DNA of 64,000 bases from Mycocentrospora acerina (GCA_022701365.1 JAKUHH010000040.1:1054001-1118000); one strand, 5' to 3'. Counted from the stretch's first letter, positions 1 through 12,486 are shown. The notes: generated by a model from the sequence alone, not told the origin. A program made the numbers and translations.

Positions 1-3000
1 CTTAATAGTAATAAAAGCAAAGTTACAGAAGGAACTAAGACACCTAAAGAATGCAGTCTAGGTAAAGGTAAACCTCTTAGACTTCTTAACTGTAACTGTC
101 TTTAAGGTGTCTTTGCACTAGGTCTTAAAGAATTGTAAATGTATTTAGATAAATTAGCTGCACATAAAAGCCCTTTATTGCTATAGGTAAGATTAAAAGT
201 TTGTTCTTAATTTATTTTTAGTACACTTTATTTTAAATAAGCCTTAAGGAAGACTTACTTCTTTTGTTTTGCTGTCTAGTATTAAGAAAGCTTCTTTGTG
301 CTGCGCTCTGCGTTGTCCTATATGCGCTTTAAATTCTGTACTTGTTATACATATTAAACTCTCTTATTTCTTGTATATCTATTTGCTCACTGCTATAAAA
401 ATCAGAAAAAGTTAAATATGTTTAGAATTAGCTTACTTTTAAATTGCATCTAAAACGCTACAACGTGTCCCTGTTTAGTACCCTTTTTGTCCTGCTTGCT
501 TAGCAGCGTTTAAGGTTTGTTTAAGCTAATTAAATGTATCTTGTAGTATATATCCTATGCATGTAGTAAGTCTAGATGCAATAATAGGTACTTGCTTATA
601 TTTTGCTTAGTTTTAAAACTTCTTAGTTAACTAGGGGGATTCTAAAAAGTAAGTTAAAATTAATTCTTAATTACTTCTTTATAAATTGCCTACTAATAAG
701 GTGTTTTATAATCTTGTTATATTCCTTATAAGTGTCTGCACGTAGTAGCTCTATAGCTATACTCTAATTTAAGCTAGCTAAATAGTCTTTGCCTTAAGTA
801 GCTTTTTAAAGACTGCGTTAGAAGTAGACAATACAGAACTAAACACAGGATTAGATGTAGATTCTCTAATCCTAATAGAAATAAATAACAGATTGTAGAT
901 ATTTGCTAAATCCTAAAATGTATTAGAAATAAATTAAAAATGCATTTTACGTTAATACTACTTAACTGCTTAAAGCACATGTTAACTGTAGTTCTAATAA
1001 AACTACTTCTATAGATATTATGCTATTAGACTAGCTTCTGCATTTAAAACTGCACAAGGCTAAAAAACTTAGTAAATGCAGCTTAATAAATCTTAGCTTT
1101 ATTACTATTAACAATAATTTGACTAAGTGTTAGTACTAGTGATTTGTTAAATCTAATGTTAATGCATTTAAAACTAATTAAAGATACACTTATAATAATT
1201 TTGTTGTCTATAGAATACTATAATAAGTATTTTAGACTAGCTACTAGTAAGACGTTTGAATGACATGTCTACCTAAAACTGCTTTTGATCTAGTAGAATT
1301 TTAGCTTGCTTGTTGTAAAAACAAATAATTATTGTATTAGAGGTGCCTAAAATAATTTGCTGAATGTATGCCTAAATAAATTAGAAATTAGATTAAAATA
1401 AAATAGAGTTGCTTCTTCTTACTGTAGCTGGGTCTTAGTGCTTAGTGCGCTACTTATACTAAACAGCCTTAATGCTAGTTCTTTTTAGGAACTAAAGTAA
1501 CTTCTCTCTTTTTAGAAGAGTATTAAGTTAGCTTTTATTTGCAAAGGCAAGATAGAGATCTTTAACTAAACAATACCCTTTTAGAGTTAGAAATAATTTA
1601 TGCTGTAGTAAATTTAAAAAAGCACCTGTTAAAGTTAGAATAGATTTAAAATTAACTAAGAATTTATTAACAAACTTCTTATTAGTTAAGGTGTGATTAT
1701 TAGCTAAAGAATTGCAAGAATTACCTTAATATCTTTACTCTTAAGTTTTAATAGAGGTAGGGGGATATGTGAATGCGCCCTAGTAGATGTGTATACAAAA
1801 TAAAGTGTTACAGTTAGGTCTTTAGGGATAAGAATATTAAATACTGTATTACACGCAATATGTTTAATTTCTCCTAGGCCTTGTAGGTAATTAATTCCTT
1901 AAATAGTTTTAAAATAAATTTAAAATGTATTATGTAAGGAATCTTACTATATATTCTTGCACCTAAAGAGTTTAGCTTAACTACCTAGTATCTAGTGTAC
2001 ATTTGTTCTTTAATAGACAGTGTACTATTAAGCAAGTTATTAAGATAATCTAAATCAGCTGTTTAGCTAACATTGCTATAAAAATAAGTTTCTTTAAGCA
2101 TGTATTACGCACGCTATCTATTACAACCTATAAACTATTCTTTTCTTTAAGTAATTTAATTCTAAATAGATTAGGATTTGTTTTACTAAAATAACAGAGC
2201 CTACTTATATTTTCTTTTCTCTTACAAAGTTTTAGAGAGCAATTTAGTAATCGAACAGGACAACTGTCTCTTCTAAAATGTTTTATAATTGCTTAGTAGG
2301 CGCTTTAAATAATTGGCAAGGAATTAAATTAGAATTTAAATAAAATAAATTTATAGATTTTACACACCTTATAGCTTTCTGTCTAGGGTAGTTAGGCTCT
2401 ATTAGCAAATATAACTTAATCTGTTAAATCTTGTTATATAGAGCCTTATCTACTTGTACATAAGAACATTTTAGTTTTAGGACAAGGTATTTGCAAGCTT
2501 TAACTCTTATACATTTAGACCTCTATTAAAGGAAAGCTGTATTAAAGAATAGCAAGATAGTTAATTTGCTTCTATACTTCTAGTAGGAGGTATATTAAAC
2601 CTAAATTAAACCTAAATTAATTTATAATAGAATTAATTAGAAGTTCCTTTCGCGCTTAGGCAACAATTTTTGCTAGAGCTAGCTACTCTCTATTGCTGTC
2701 CCTTGCTACAGGTACAATGTAAGCAGCACCTGTATTTAAAGTATCTAGGTACATTAGGAGAGACGTTACGTACTTAACTCTTAAAACACTTAGTAGAAAG
2801 TGCTAGTTATTTCCTGCAGTTATAAGAAAGGTTGCCTAAAATATTAATTTAAAATTTATTTTTAATTTATTCTGTGCATCTTATATCTGTCTCTTCTATT
2901 TGTAGTTTATTTCCTTTATCTGCCTTAGCAAAAACATCTCTAAGAAGAATATAAGGCTTAATATTAGCAGCTAAATCTTGCTTATAATCCTCTTATATAA

Positions 3001-3150
3001 AAGAGGGAAAGGCTTTAAGGAGTTTAGGTATTTTTGCAATAGGATAAAATTGTAATTAATTAAGAATAGATTTACTTTGTTAATTATTTATTAATGTAAT
3101 AAGGGAATTCTGCGCTTACCCCTGTTGCAGTATTTAACTAGTGTCCCTAA
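1..3150. other. AT-rich RIP-decayed DNA, no gene assigned
   Basis: This stretch is dominated by TAA/TAG/TTA/CTA, and the triplets TCA, CCA, TGA and TGG are rare, as in the transposon relics further right. Some frames look like decayed coding sequence. On the minus strand around 2,600-2,780 a frame reads TGAAYIVPVARDSNRE and goes on with stops mostly where Trp would fit. Minus-strand 2,240-2,540 is another long frame with few stops. On the plus strand around 820-1,560 there is a hydrophobic frame. I recognise none of them as a family and do not call genes here. Confidence 0.6.
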
Positions 3151-3289
3151 CTAAAATCTCATTTTACCTGACTAGTAGCAGCAAGTACTTAACTTAGTTG
3201 GCTTTGGCTTAGCGTTTTCTACTTTAGTGCTAGCCACAGACGCCCCGCTTAAATCTCAAGGACAGTAGACCTGCAGCCTCGAGATAGAA

Positions 3290-4504
3290 CACTACTAGCA
3301 GTAACGCTAGCAAGGATTGCAGTAGCCGCCCAAACACTCTATCGCGTTGCTAAAAGCGTCTAATATTCAGAATAGCATAAAAAACACTAAAAATTAAATA
3401 CTATAATCTCCTAGTTAAGGCTTGACTATAGCTAGCTAGCAGTGCTACTCCCTCCCTTTTAGCTAAGACTGTGCAACAAGCACTTGCCTAAGAAGAATTA
3501 CATAACTTTAGAGCTAAACAGCGTCTTAAGATTACCTAAAATATTGCTTAATTGCGCCTAAAATATGCTTAAGATTAGGAAGGCTTTAACTATAAAAGAG
3601 TAACTATTAAGTTTAACAATAAGTGTAGCATTATACGCAGTTCTAGACACTCTGCTAAGTAAGTGTGTCAGCCTACGCCTGAGAGCGCACGGGTGCAAGC
3701 ACGTGTGCTCGCACGTGAGCACTCAACTCCTATATAGTCTCCGAGTCCTACACTCTTAATAATACAACAAGTTCCTCCTAATTGTTCACTCACAAAGTGT
3801 TTTGCTATCCTAATAAGAAATTTAAGCATAAGATAGTTAATAAAAGGACTACCTTATGTGGCAAAGCTTAGATAGTCTAGGGCGCAATTTAGGTGACTCT
3901 AGGGGGTTGTGTTAGCAGGAGTCCTCTAGTATTAATAACCTGCAATAATACTGCACTACGCAATAGTTACACAGCGCGCAGCTACTGTTAGGCTCTAGAG
4001 GAGGGACTAATTTATTAGTATAAGCCTAGCAAGAGGTTTATGCAGGACAACGCAAAGATCCACGTAGCAAAATTAACAAAGGATTAGTTAGAAAGTTACA
4101 GGATTTAGACTATTAAACACCCCTCTTATTTAATAGATTTAAACCCTATTAAGCACACATAGTAGGCTCTTATACAGACGCTCTATAAGCTCTTCCCTAA
4201 GTTTAATTAATTAGGAGATACTTAAGAGGAGTAGGGTTAATTTTATAAGGGATTAAAAGAGGCGTAGTTAGCTATACCTAATACATTAATTAGGAAGCTT
4301 ATTCACTTAATAACAAAGCAATTAGAAGCAGTAAGCAATGCAGATAGTTACTAGACTAAATATTAGGCATAATGTTAGTAGTTTAACACCTTTATAAATT
4401 AAATTGATTCACTTTTAGTTAAGTTATGGTGATTTGAATTCACTGACTTAATGTTGGTAGGGTGGCCTGAGCGCACCCGCGACCAGACTTTTGTCTTGTG
4501 ACTG
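3290..4504 (+). mobile_element. Tc1/mariner-like element, copy 1 (decayed, split by an LTR)
   Basis: A dead Tc1-type DNA transposon whose DDE transposase would have cut and pasted the element. The plus-strand relic keeps the family's MQDNA block (about 4,040) followed by a block near 4,100-4,150 that fits the Tc1 signature S-P-D-L-N-P-I-E (here NPIKH), with Trp replaced by TAG. The right terminal repeat, ending CTG before TA at 4,505-4,506, matches the left terminal repeat of the copy at 39,679-41,033. The left terminal repeat was not found: similarity to that copy fades upstream of about 3,290, so the left end is truncated or replaced. It differs from copy 2 by more than RIP-type changes, suggesting a different subfamily. 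A 129-bp LTR sits inside it. Confidence 0.75.
3666..3794 (+). repeat. Solo LTR (LTR4, 129 bp) nested in the Tc1 copy
   Basis: Starts TGTCAGCC and ends TCACTCACA. It is flanked by a perfect 5-bp duplication AAGTG at 3,661-3,665 and 3,795-3,799. The Tc1 copy at 39,679-41,033 lacks the insert at the matching point, which gives the empty site. Related copies occur at 27,721-27,851 (reverse) and in part at 8,744-8,835. No internal retrotransposon region is attached, so it is a solo LTR left by LTR-LTR recombination. It is only lightly mutated. Confidence 0.85.
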
Positions 4505-5050
4505 TACTGGGCTGGCGTGCGTTATGGAAGACCCTGGTCTGTGCTGATATAGGTACTAGTAATTTGCTGCCTTAGAAGACCCTTTCGCTCAGAGCAGTAC
4601 AGAAGATGATATTTTAGAGGAAATGACAAGATGATATGTATAGAACGCCAAAATCTTAAAATGAGTTAATTAAGATTTCAATATATCATAGTCTTTATTT
4701 TATAATGAAAACACTCAGCTCAGCCGAGCTAAATGCACATCTTGCCTCCAGGCTTTTCAGCATTTACCTATCTCTCGACTGAGACGTGCGCTACTCTAAC
4801 ATTGCACTTGTCATTGCCCTTGTTTTAGGTTAAAATGGTGAGTACACTGTGAAGTGCAGCAAGCATCTTAATTAATGTTAATAGCATAATTAAAAAAGTA
4901 TACTATTAATGTTACTAGGCGAATTTTACAAAATGTGTATGTGCAATTTGATTTTTAAAAATAACTAGATTACAACATGTTTTATTTTATATATATTTAA
5001 AAAGCTCTAAAAAGAGTAAATATCTTACAGCTGGCTTAATTTCTAAATCT
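4505..5050. other. Island of weakly mutated intergenic DNA
   Basis: Between about 4,505 and 4,860 the sequence again contains TCA, CCA, TGA, TGG and CGA triplets and looks like ordinary DNA, unlike both flanks. I see no reading frame in it. It lies between the Tc1 right end and the 3' side of the beta-propeller relic and is probably original intergenic sequence. Confidence 0.5.
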
Positions 5051-6241
5051 ACAATGTGTTTTAAAAATTTAAAAGTATTATCTTGCACTTTTCTTTTCTA
5101 AAGAAGTTTTATCTTAATGTTAATCTACAAGCTTTTGTTAAGGCTTCTCTATCTGCCTAATTTATAGATAAATACTATCTTTTTATTCTTTGTTTAAGTT
5201 AGACACAGGCAAAGACACTTTTACTACTCTTGCCCCCTGTATAGTACTATTAAGCGGATTTTTAATCCTACTATTAGAAATAAAATAAGCAACTCTACTA
5301 TAGTCTCTTAATAATCTACTCTAAGACCCTACAGTTAGACTAGTAAGTTGTAGTTCTAATAGATCTCTAACAATAGTTACATTTATGCCAGTTCGCAAGT
5401 TAACGTGTACAATGCTGTTTTGCTGATGCGTTGTTACATATGCTAGTCCAGCTATCTCGTTAAGTATAAAATTATTAGCTTGCATCTAACAATCTGTAAT
5501 GTCTTTTAGTTAACTAATAGGATCTAATGTCTTTCTATTAATATAAACATGTCTAAAAATTAACTGTGCTGTACAGGTAAAGTATAGATAACTTTCTTTT
5601 CTGTTTATCCTTAATCTATTTACTCCTAGAATATTAGATTTTTCTAGTGCAGTGCTGTACGCAAAAATTTTATGTTTAAGCTAGACGCGTAGTGAGACTG
5701 AAGCACTTTTCTTTAGCAAGTTAATGCGCTAGATAAGGCCTGCACGTGAATCTGCGCACAGCAAGACTGAAGGTAAAACTATTGCTATGCTATTTAAAAA
5801 TAGTGCCTTAGGTAGGAAATTAACAATTAGCGTTAGCGTAGAAGGCACAGTTCTAGGAGAATAGTTATGCATGTTAATACGCCACAATGTCTTAGTGCTA
5901 TTAAAATTAAAGGGTGTGCTTATTGTTACAAATATAAAATTAGGTTTAACCTCTACAATTCCTATTAGGGAATTTTTATAGCTAAACAAAAGTTAAGTTA
6001 AAAAACTGCTGTTTATTAAATTAGAGACATAGAAGACTTGCTTCCCTTAAGGATTAGTTATAAGTAGAGAATTGTTATAACAGACAACAATATTCTTAGC
6101 AAAGACGCTAAATAGAAATTTAACAAGAGTTGTAACATTTGCAAGACCTGCAAATATTAAAAGAAAATAGCTGTAAATTAAAGGCATTATAGTGTTTTGA
6201 ATAGAAGCGTGACAATGCATGTAATCTAGTAGCATAAACAT
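5050..6241 (-). pseudogene. Secreted six-bladed beta-propeller (SMP-30/NHL-like) protein, RIP-decayed
   Basis: Read on the minus strand from ATG at 6,241, the frame starts with a hydrophobic, signal-peptide-like segment. It then follows a fungal family of secreted six-bladed beta-propeller proteins (SMP-30/gluconolactonase-like fold): VTTL, then a segment fitting the family's F-P-N-x-x-x-x-N-I-x-V motif, then SLIGIVEVKPNFIFV (near 5,950), a block ending LLCADSRAGLI (near 5,735), ESYLYFTCT (near 5,590) and AGLAYVTT (near 5,440). Two open stretches remain, 6,241-6,047 and 5,989-5,729; the stops between and after them fit C-to-T/G-to-A changes. The gene runs on to about 5,100 with the usual 3' order of motifs. 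Enzymatic activity in this family is uncertain. Assignment is from motif order recalled, not from a search. Confidence 0.7.
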
Positions 6242-6400
6242 CTGACATTTATGTTAAGCTTTAACTTTTTATTATGTGTGATAAGAAACACTAATTTAAG
6301 GCAGCAATATTATACTTAATTTAATATTAATATAAAATAAGATATGCAATTTAAATAACTTTAGCCTATTATAGCAGATAACAATTTTAAAAGCTGTGTA

Positions 6401-6687
6401 TGTAACAACACAGGTTATAAGAGAGTAATCTAAATAGGGTCTAAAGTGTCTACTACTAGGTATATAGGAGTGCTAGGACTAGAGGGTAAAACTAAAGATA
6501 CTATTCTCTATACCTATAGGTCTTGTATAAAAGGATATAGAGAAACTACTCTTTTAAACTATATAAGCTGCAACCTTAAATACTTCTTCTTAAGATTACT
6601 ATCTAGAGTAAGTATAAAACAGGTAGCTATTAGATAGGTATTAGCTAACTTAGGGGTAATAATAGGATGTAACACTGTAACGTTACA
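6401..6687 (-). repeat. Solo LTR of Gypsy family 1 (LTR1, 287 bp)
   Basis: The plus strand begins TGTAACAACACAGG and ends AACGTTACA, the reverse of LTR1 as defined by elements A and B. A perfect 5-bp duplication GTGTA flanks it (6,396-6,400 and 6,688-6,692). No internal region is attached. A 63-codon open frame inside it (6,446-6,637) is LTR sequence, not a gene. Confidence 0.9.
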
Positions 6688-6704
6688 GTGTATATACGTG
6701 TGTA

Positions 6705-7137
6705 ACGTGTTTTATAAGCAAGTTAGCTATACAAGTAAGTTAGCAACCCTTAAACCTACTAAAATCGCAATTTATTAAACTGCAATAACTTTACTTAATA
6801 TAACAACAGCTGTCTAAAATATAGAAGTAAGAATTTTAGTATTAGACATAAAACATAGTTAGACAGCTATCTCCTCTATTTTAAACCTAAAGAAGTTAGT
6901 ATTTGTTATAAAAAAGAAAACACTCTGTTAATTCTATTAGACAAAAAGTATTTTATTAAGTAGATTAATTAATACTAAGTTTAAAACTAGATAAGAGGTA
7001 GAATAGAAGCTTCTTTTTTATTAATAGCTATAGATCTTTTAATCTAGCATAGTTATTAAAGTTGTAAAAACTGTGATTTTAGACAGTTTTAGGATAGCTA
7101 ACTTAGTTGTATAGCTGACTTGCTTGTAAAACACAGT
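6705..7137. mobile_element. pogo/Fot1-type MITE (433 bp)
   Basis: Inverted ends of about 45 bp: the left end starts ACGTGTTTTATAAGCAAG, and the right end, read in reverse, starts ACTGTGTTTTACAAGCAAG. TA lies outside both ends (6,703-6,704 and 7,138-7,139). The ends resemble those of the Fot1/pogo element at 12,487-14,333, which also begins ACGTGTTTTA. The interior is AT-rich without a transposase frame, so this is probably a non-autonomous derivative. It lies 17 bp from the solo LTR. Confidence 0.75.
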
Positions 7138-7499
7138 TAGCGTTTATTTTACAGACATAACAAATTATTCTAATAAGAGCAGGCAAATAATAGAACACTT
7201 ATAATATATATAATTATAGGGGTAGTATAACAACTCTTAAGTCTTTATAAATAGTTTCCTTACAGTTTTACAATTAAAATAGTAATCTATTAATAAATTC
7301 TACATATACCTTGCATAGTAATAGTTAAGACAATTATTAATTTATTTAGATACCCCTCCCTCTCTACAGCCTTTTACATAGTGTTCTATTTAACCTAAGA
7401 TAGAACAAAAGTCTACGCAGGATCCTAATAGATAAAACTATATTAACACTAGGTATTACCTAAAGCATACTTAATTTTATTTAACAAACACTATGCTTT
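7138..7499. other. AT-rich spacer
   Basis: RIP-like AT-rich DNA between the MITE and the SnoaL-like relic. No reading frame or repeat was recognised in it. Confidence 0.5.
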
Positions 7500-7885
7500 A
7501 TGTTTTTCTTCTTGTCCTCTATAAAATGCTAAAATTTAAAATTGTCTAGGAATTCCCTAACACTAATAATCTTCCTATGTGCTAACACAAACTAAATAAT
7601 ATAAACATTATAATATTTATTGTTAGGATCTAGACCTTAACTGTCAGTTATAGCTTCAATAGCTACACGTTGCCCCTCTGCTGTAATTCCTGTAATCTAA
7701 AAATTGAAGATGTTAAATTGCCTAAGCATTGTGCTAATATTATTAACTTGCTCTTTAGCAAGTAAAGTGCCTACATAAGGGACCTTGTCTGGTCAGCTAA
7801 GTACAAACTATGTTGCTGTACTATTAAATAAAAGTCTAAGATCCTTAAATTCTTACTAATTTAAGTGCTTACAAAATTATAGCAT
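7500..7885 (-). pseudogene. SnoaL-like / NTF2-fold protein, RIP-decayed
   Basis: A minus-strand frame of about 125 codons with a few stops keeps the order of features of small SnoaL-like (NTF2 fold, ketosteroid-isomerase-like) proteins. An N-terminal segment holds PDKVPYVGTLL (near 7,780). It is followed by ITGITAEGQRVAIEA (near 7,670), then YYNVYI with FVLAHRKIISVREFLDNF (7,620-7,540). The pattern fits the family's T-A-E-G-x-R-V-A-x-E motif and its G-K-I-x-x-V-R-E-x-x-D end. Stops sit where Trp, Arg or Gln is plausible. Family members are found in polyketide and other secondary pathways, but nothing here fixes a substrate. The start codon is not visible. Confidence 0.65.
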
Positions 7886-8743
7886 AATTGCTTTAGACTA
7901 AGAAGTTAGATTAAGGGATAATTTAAAAATAAGCTCTATAATAATTGTGGTTTTTAGATATGCTAAAAAAGTAAAAATTAATTTAAGGAAAGACTTGTAT
8001 ACGCAGTTAGCATGCATTTTGCAGTTACTTTTATAATATTTACTTAGACTAAAGTTAATGCTAAGCCTTTAACTTATTCTTAGTTAGTTTAACTAACCTA
8101 AGTTACGCTAAATTAAGTGCAAAGGTAAATTAATTCCTAGCTTACTAAACTAATAAGGCAATTATAGAGGACGCAAATACAGACTAAACTTTAGCTTAAA
8201 AGAATGCTGTACATACTACAATTATTTTTATTTATTTTAGCTAAAAGTTAGTAACAAGCAAGGATAATTAGGCGTTTTACTAGCTCCTTTTTGTAAAGGC
8301 TGTACACGCTAAAGGTTAGTTAACAAGATTCTATTCTAAGACTAAATTATCGTATAAAAATAATAGGTTGCTATGTAACTGCTATTAGGAACTTAAAGTA
8401 AAAATGCCTAATATAACAAAATACAACTTACCTTTACTAAAAATAGCAAAAGCTAAATATTATAAACTAGAGCTAACAGGAGCTGTTAGAATTGTTAACA
8501 AACCTACTGTTTAACAATTATGCGCTTACTTATTTTTAAAAGCCCTTAATTTTAGCAGATACTTATTTACTGTTATGTCTGTTGCCATATAAGCATCTAG
8601 CACCTATTTAGTCTCTAAGCAAAGTAGGAAACAAGCAAATTAATCTAAGTTTTAACTTTAAGCGCATACTAATATAGGTAGGAATTACACCTGTGCGAGT
8701 AACTACTAGGCTTAATAGGGTAATATTTAATTTAATCTAAGGT
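7886..8743. other. AT-rich decayed DNA
   Basis: Heavily AT-biased, with stops in every frame. I recognise neither a gene nor a transposon part here. Confidence 0.5.
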
Positions 8744-8835
8744 TGTTAGCCCTACTTGCTTAATTAATAACAACTCTGTCTCTAAGTCTTACACTCCTAA
8801 TAATACAACAAGTTCCTCCTAATTCTGTAAAGAAT
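8744..8835 (+). repeat. Partial LTR4-like repeat
   Basis: Starts TGTTAGCC like LTR4 and shares with it the block AATACAACAAGTTCCTCC (near 8,805). It has an internal deletion and a different right end, so it is a diverged or partial copy. No target duplication was found. Confidence 0.55.
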
Positions 8836-10399
8836 GCATTGTGACACCTCCTTATATTACGTGTAACTAAGTCTAACACCCTCTTGCCCTATATATAATC
8901 CTAGAGCTTAAAGAAATCTTTCTTAGTCTTTAATCTGTAATACTACTAAATTATAGCTAAATCTTATTAAAACCCTAATAGAACTAATTTATATAATATA
9001 TAGAAACTATGTCTCTATAGAGTTGTTTCTTTGTAACTTTTGTGCAAGAACTACAAGTGTAGAGAATAGTAATCTTAATATTCTTAATCCTAGCACTTTA
9101 TATACCTTATTTTATACTTAGCTTCTCTTAATGTTCCTATCTTCTTACATGCATTTAACAGATTGTTTCCTTAAATTATGCTAGAGAAGTAAGAATTTCA
9201 ATAATTTGTAAAAGTAAGAGTAGGATTCTTATAACAACTTAATAATAGAGAGTTTACTATGTAGATCCTAACTAGATCTACTATATTATAATAACCTCTA
9301 TAATGCAGAATCCCTGCAGGACTGTGTAGTATACCTCTTTACCTCCTTCCCTACAGCTCAGGTGCCTGGTGTTGTGTAGTAAGGAAATCCAACTAATCTA
9401 AAGGTTACAATTAAGGCTCTTTTAAGCAATAGCAGGCTAATATTGCCACTAAATTCCTCTAATTAAGAGCTTAAATATAAGAGAGCAAGTAAAGAGCTGT
9501 TTTCAGTCCTGTAGTTAGGAATATAACCTGTAAGATAGCCTAGATTCTAAAGAATTCTAATAGGCATCTAAGCTAGAAGGAAAGGGGTAAAGAGGAAGGC
9601 TTAAGCGTTTAATAGATATAAGCTTTTTTGTATATATGGGTCTTGTTTAAAGAGTAGCTAGGTTAGCTTTACAGGGATTATCTGACACAAGTTTGTTTAT
9701 TTTAAAGTTTAGAAATTAAATTTTAGCGTTAAAGCTGAATTCTATAGCAGCTAATCACACATTACTTAGCCTCTAAATGCTTCTTATTCTAGTATACTAT
9801 TAGTTAGGTAGGGTTTATAGCTGCCTTAAGCTTTACCCTTCTAAACAAAGTTTAGATTTTTGTACTACAATAACAAAGAAACTATAGGGAATGTAAAGAT
9901 CTAAGGTGTGTAGATACAAAGAGGCTGCGCTTATAAAAGAGAGCATTACCTACAAGTAGACTTTTCTATGTATTGCTTATTTTTGCAGTATGTACTGTAC
10001 GCAGAAAAATTAACTACAAATATTAAAGACTATAAAAAGATGCTACTGTAATTTATTAGCTAGCAATCCCATAAGCATTAACTTAAACTACCTTACATAG
10101 AACTTAAGTAATTTTTTAACAAGATATATCTTTTTATTTAAATAACTATCCTTGCATAGATAATAGGTCTATTATTAGTAACTGTATCTTAAGTAAAAAA
10201 CACGCAGTTTCTCCCTGCTTATGGTGTAAGTAACATTTACATCTCTTCTTACTTTAAACGCTAAAACATACAAGCAACAATGCATAGGCAACGCATTTAA
10301 GATGCATCTATGCAAACTAACAGATCTAGCATGTATTTATAATAATTAGCAGTTCTAGGCTTAGGTCAGGGCCTGTATTATTAGAAACTGTACAATACT
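8836..10399. other. AT-rich decayed DNA with an LTR1-like trace
   Basis: About 9,010-9,110 resembles the sense strand of LTR1 (shared GTGTAGAGAATAGTA), but too diverged for exact borders. Around 9,300-9,390 a small patch has few RIP-type changes. The rest shows no recognisable gene. Confidence 0.45.
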
Positions 10400-11640
10400 A
10401 TAAAGTCTTAGTACAAAACTATCCTAGATCTTTAACTAAGAGTGCACTAACTAACTAATTTAGTAAAGCTGTAAAAAATATTAGTTTAACTAACTGCAGA
10501 ACACCTATCTGTAATAGGGGTTGCAAACACGCAGTCTAGGCTATTACATTAAACTCTATTGCTACTGCTTTCATCGCAATCCGCTTTGCATACAAGATCT
10601 ACGCTAAAATAGACATTAGCTACAACAACTAGAGTGTACTTGCTACTCTCTTAATATGCATTACATGTAGAGTGCTTACTGTTGTTAGCACTGTTAAGAA
10701 TAGTGTAGGTTGCAACACATAGACACTACAACCCTACAAAGTTACTGCAATGCTTAAGTACTTCTACTTTATAACCTAGCTATACTATACAGAAGCTACT
10801 ACGCTTAAGCTTTTACTGCTGTTCTTTTATATAAGAATATTTTCTAGTAAAGTTGTTTAGCGTTTGCTCTAGAGTATAGTGTAGCTAACAGTGCTCTAGA
10901 GATTAACATACATAATAGTTTTAATATTTGTCTGCAAACCTTTCTCCTATTTCTAGAATGTCTAGGACAGGCTACATTAAGGTTCTTGCTTAAACCTTAA
11001 CACCCTTTCTAGATTAAATGCAAGTATCAGCATCGCTCTAGACCTCTAGATTCTTAGAATACCTCTCTCGCAAATTAAAAACTTACAGCTACACTAGAAA
11101 AAGAAAGTTAGTGTTGCTCTCATGTTTCTTGTTAGCACATTTGTTATAATTGTTAGTATTCTCTAATTGCATGCTATTGTCTATTACGCTTTTACTTCTA
11201 ACCTAGCATGGGATTTCTACAGCGCTGCGTTCTAGACTACAATTAAAATAACAGTAGGTATTATGTAGTAGGAATCTATTTCTACATTATATAAATTAAA
11301 AGCTAATAAGTTACAAACAGCGCTTACCTACTAACTATACGCCTCTTCCTTATCTATCTTATACCTATTCTAGGGGGTGCCTCTAGTTACTCCTGTACCC
11401 CTAGAAAATACTACAACTATAGAAGCAGTAACCAGCTTAGGATTATTAGAAGAGTCTACAAATTGCGCAATACAGATACTGCAGATACCTTAGCTAATTC
11501 TTGTATATCTAATAAGAATATCTACTATTAAGATAATAATATTCTTGTTAAAATAGCTTACACAGCGCAGCATAGCTAGGCTAATACTAATAAGGTTAGC
11601 CTTGTATTAAATATTAAAAAGGAAGCATTTTAAATAAAGA
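10400..11640 (+). pseudogene. SAT4-family (fungal rhodopsin-like) integral membrane protein, RIP-decayed
   Basis: A plus-strand frame matches the seven-helix SAT4/rhodopsin-like family of fungal membrane proteins. In order: a helix segment ATAFIAIRFAYKIYAKIDI (near 10,570), LKYFYFIT followed by an L-Y segment and LLLLFFYIRIFSS (10,750-10,850), VCKPFSYF with a Trp-to-stop (near 10,930), then ALDL-stop-ILRIPLSQIKNL (near 11,040), KKVSVALMFLVSTFVIIVSI (11,100-11,160), and ITVGIM, which fits the family's W-S-x-I-E-x-x-V-G block (11,220-11,260). A low-complexity hydrophilic tail follows to about 11,640. Most stops are TAG at expected Trp positions. The role of most family members is unknown; some contribute to fungal virulence signalling. 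Confidence 0.75.
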
Positions 11641-12486
11641 ATAATTAACTTTGCCTAGAGTTACTAGATCTTAATTGTAAGACAGGAAAGGAGGTGCTTA
11701 AAGACTCAATTATTAGATTACTATAATACTTATGTTATTTATCTTATCTTTGTTAGATACTATAGAATTAATAAAGGTTTAAATTATTAAAAGAGATATA
11801 ATACTATTAAAAATAGTTCTTAAACAAAGTCATATTATTGTTATTATTAGGAAAACAGGTTTTGCTGCTAAATAATATTTGCTATATAACAGTAAAAATC
11901 TTCTACTGCTTAAATAAAAAACAGACAATATAAATTAGACGGTGCTAAGAGTTACATAAGTATAAGTAATAATATAATTTAGTGCATTTTTTAATTAAGA
12001 CACTACTAGCATAACTTTAGGTTGTCATTATACTTTTTCTGGTACAAAAGATTTCTTTAAAGTTAAACATTTATAATTTTGCTGTCCTTAGTCTAAGAGC
12101 TGCGTAGCTTCTTAAGGAGAATTAATTTAAGTTTTATTTTTACTCGTTTTAGTAAAACTAAAAAGCTTAATTATCTAAATAATCTTTGTTCTAAATTATG
12201 TGTAATAATTTAAATTAAAAATTTTAAAGTAAAAGAATTCTTATAATAATAGCTACTAAATAAGTACTTTCTATTTCTAGTTTATTATTAATTTAGAGTT
12301 ACAAGATCTAAAGACTTTTAAGAAAGTTCTAGTATATTAAAGCTAGATTTAATTCTTTTAAAATAAACGTTAGATCTAATTATCTATAAATATTAAAGAG
12401 TTATTAGCTTAAATTTTTAAATATGCAAAATAAGTACTTAAAATGTTGTCTTATTATGTATAATATTTTGTAATTTTATCTAACTA
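11641..12486. other. AT-rich spacer
   Basis: Very AT-rich, no frame or repeat recognised. It ends at the TA target of the Fot1/pogo element (12,485-12,486). Confidence 0.5.

Noticed and set aside
3666..3794. GC-rich palindrome-like CACGTG stretch considered as a regulatory site
   Set aside because: It lies inside LTR4 and recurs in the other LTR4 copy, so the LTR explains it.
6446..6637. 63-codon plus-strand frame
   Set aside because: Lies wholly inside a solo LTR1; other LTR1 copies do not keep it open.
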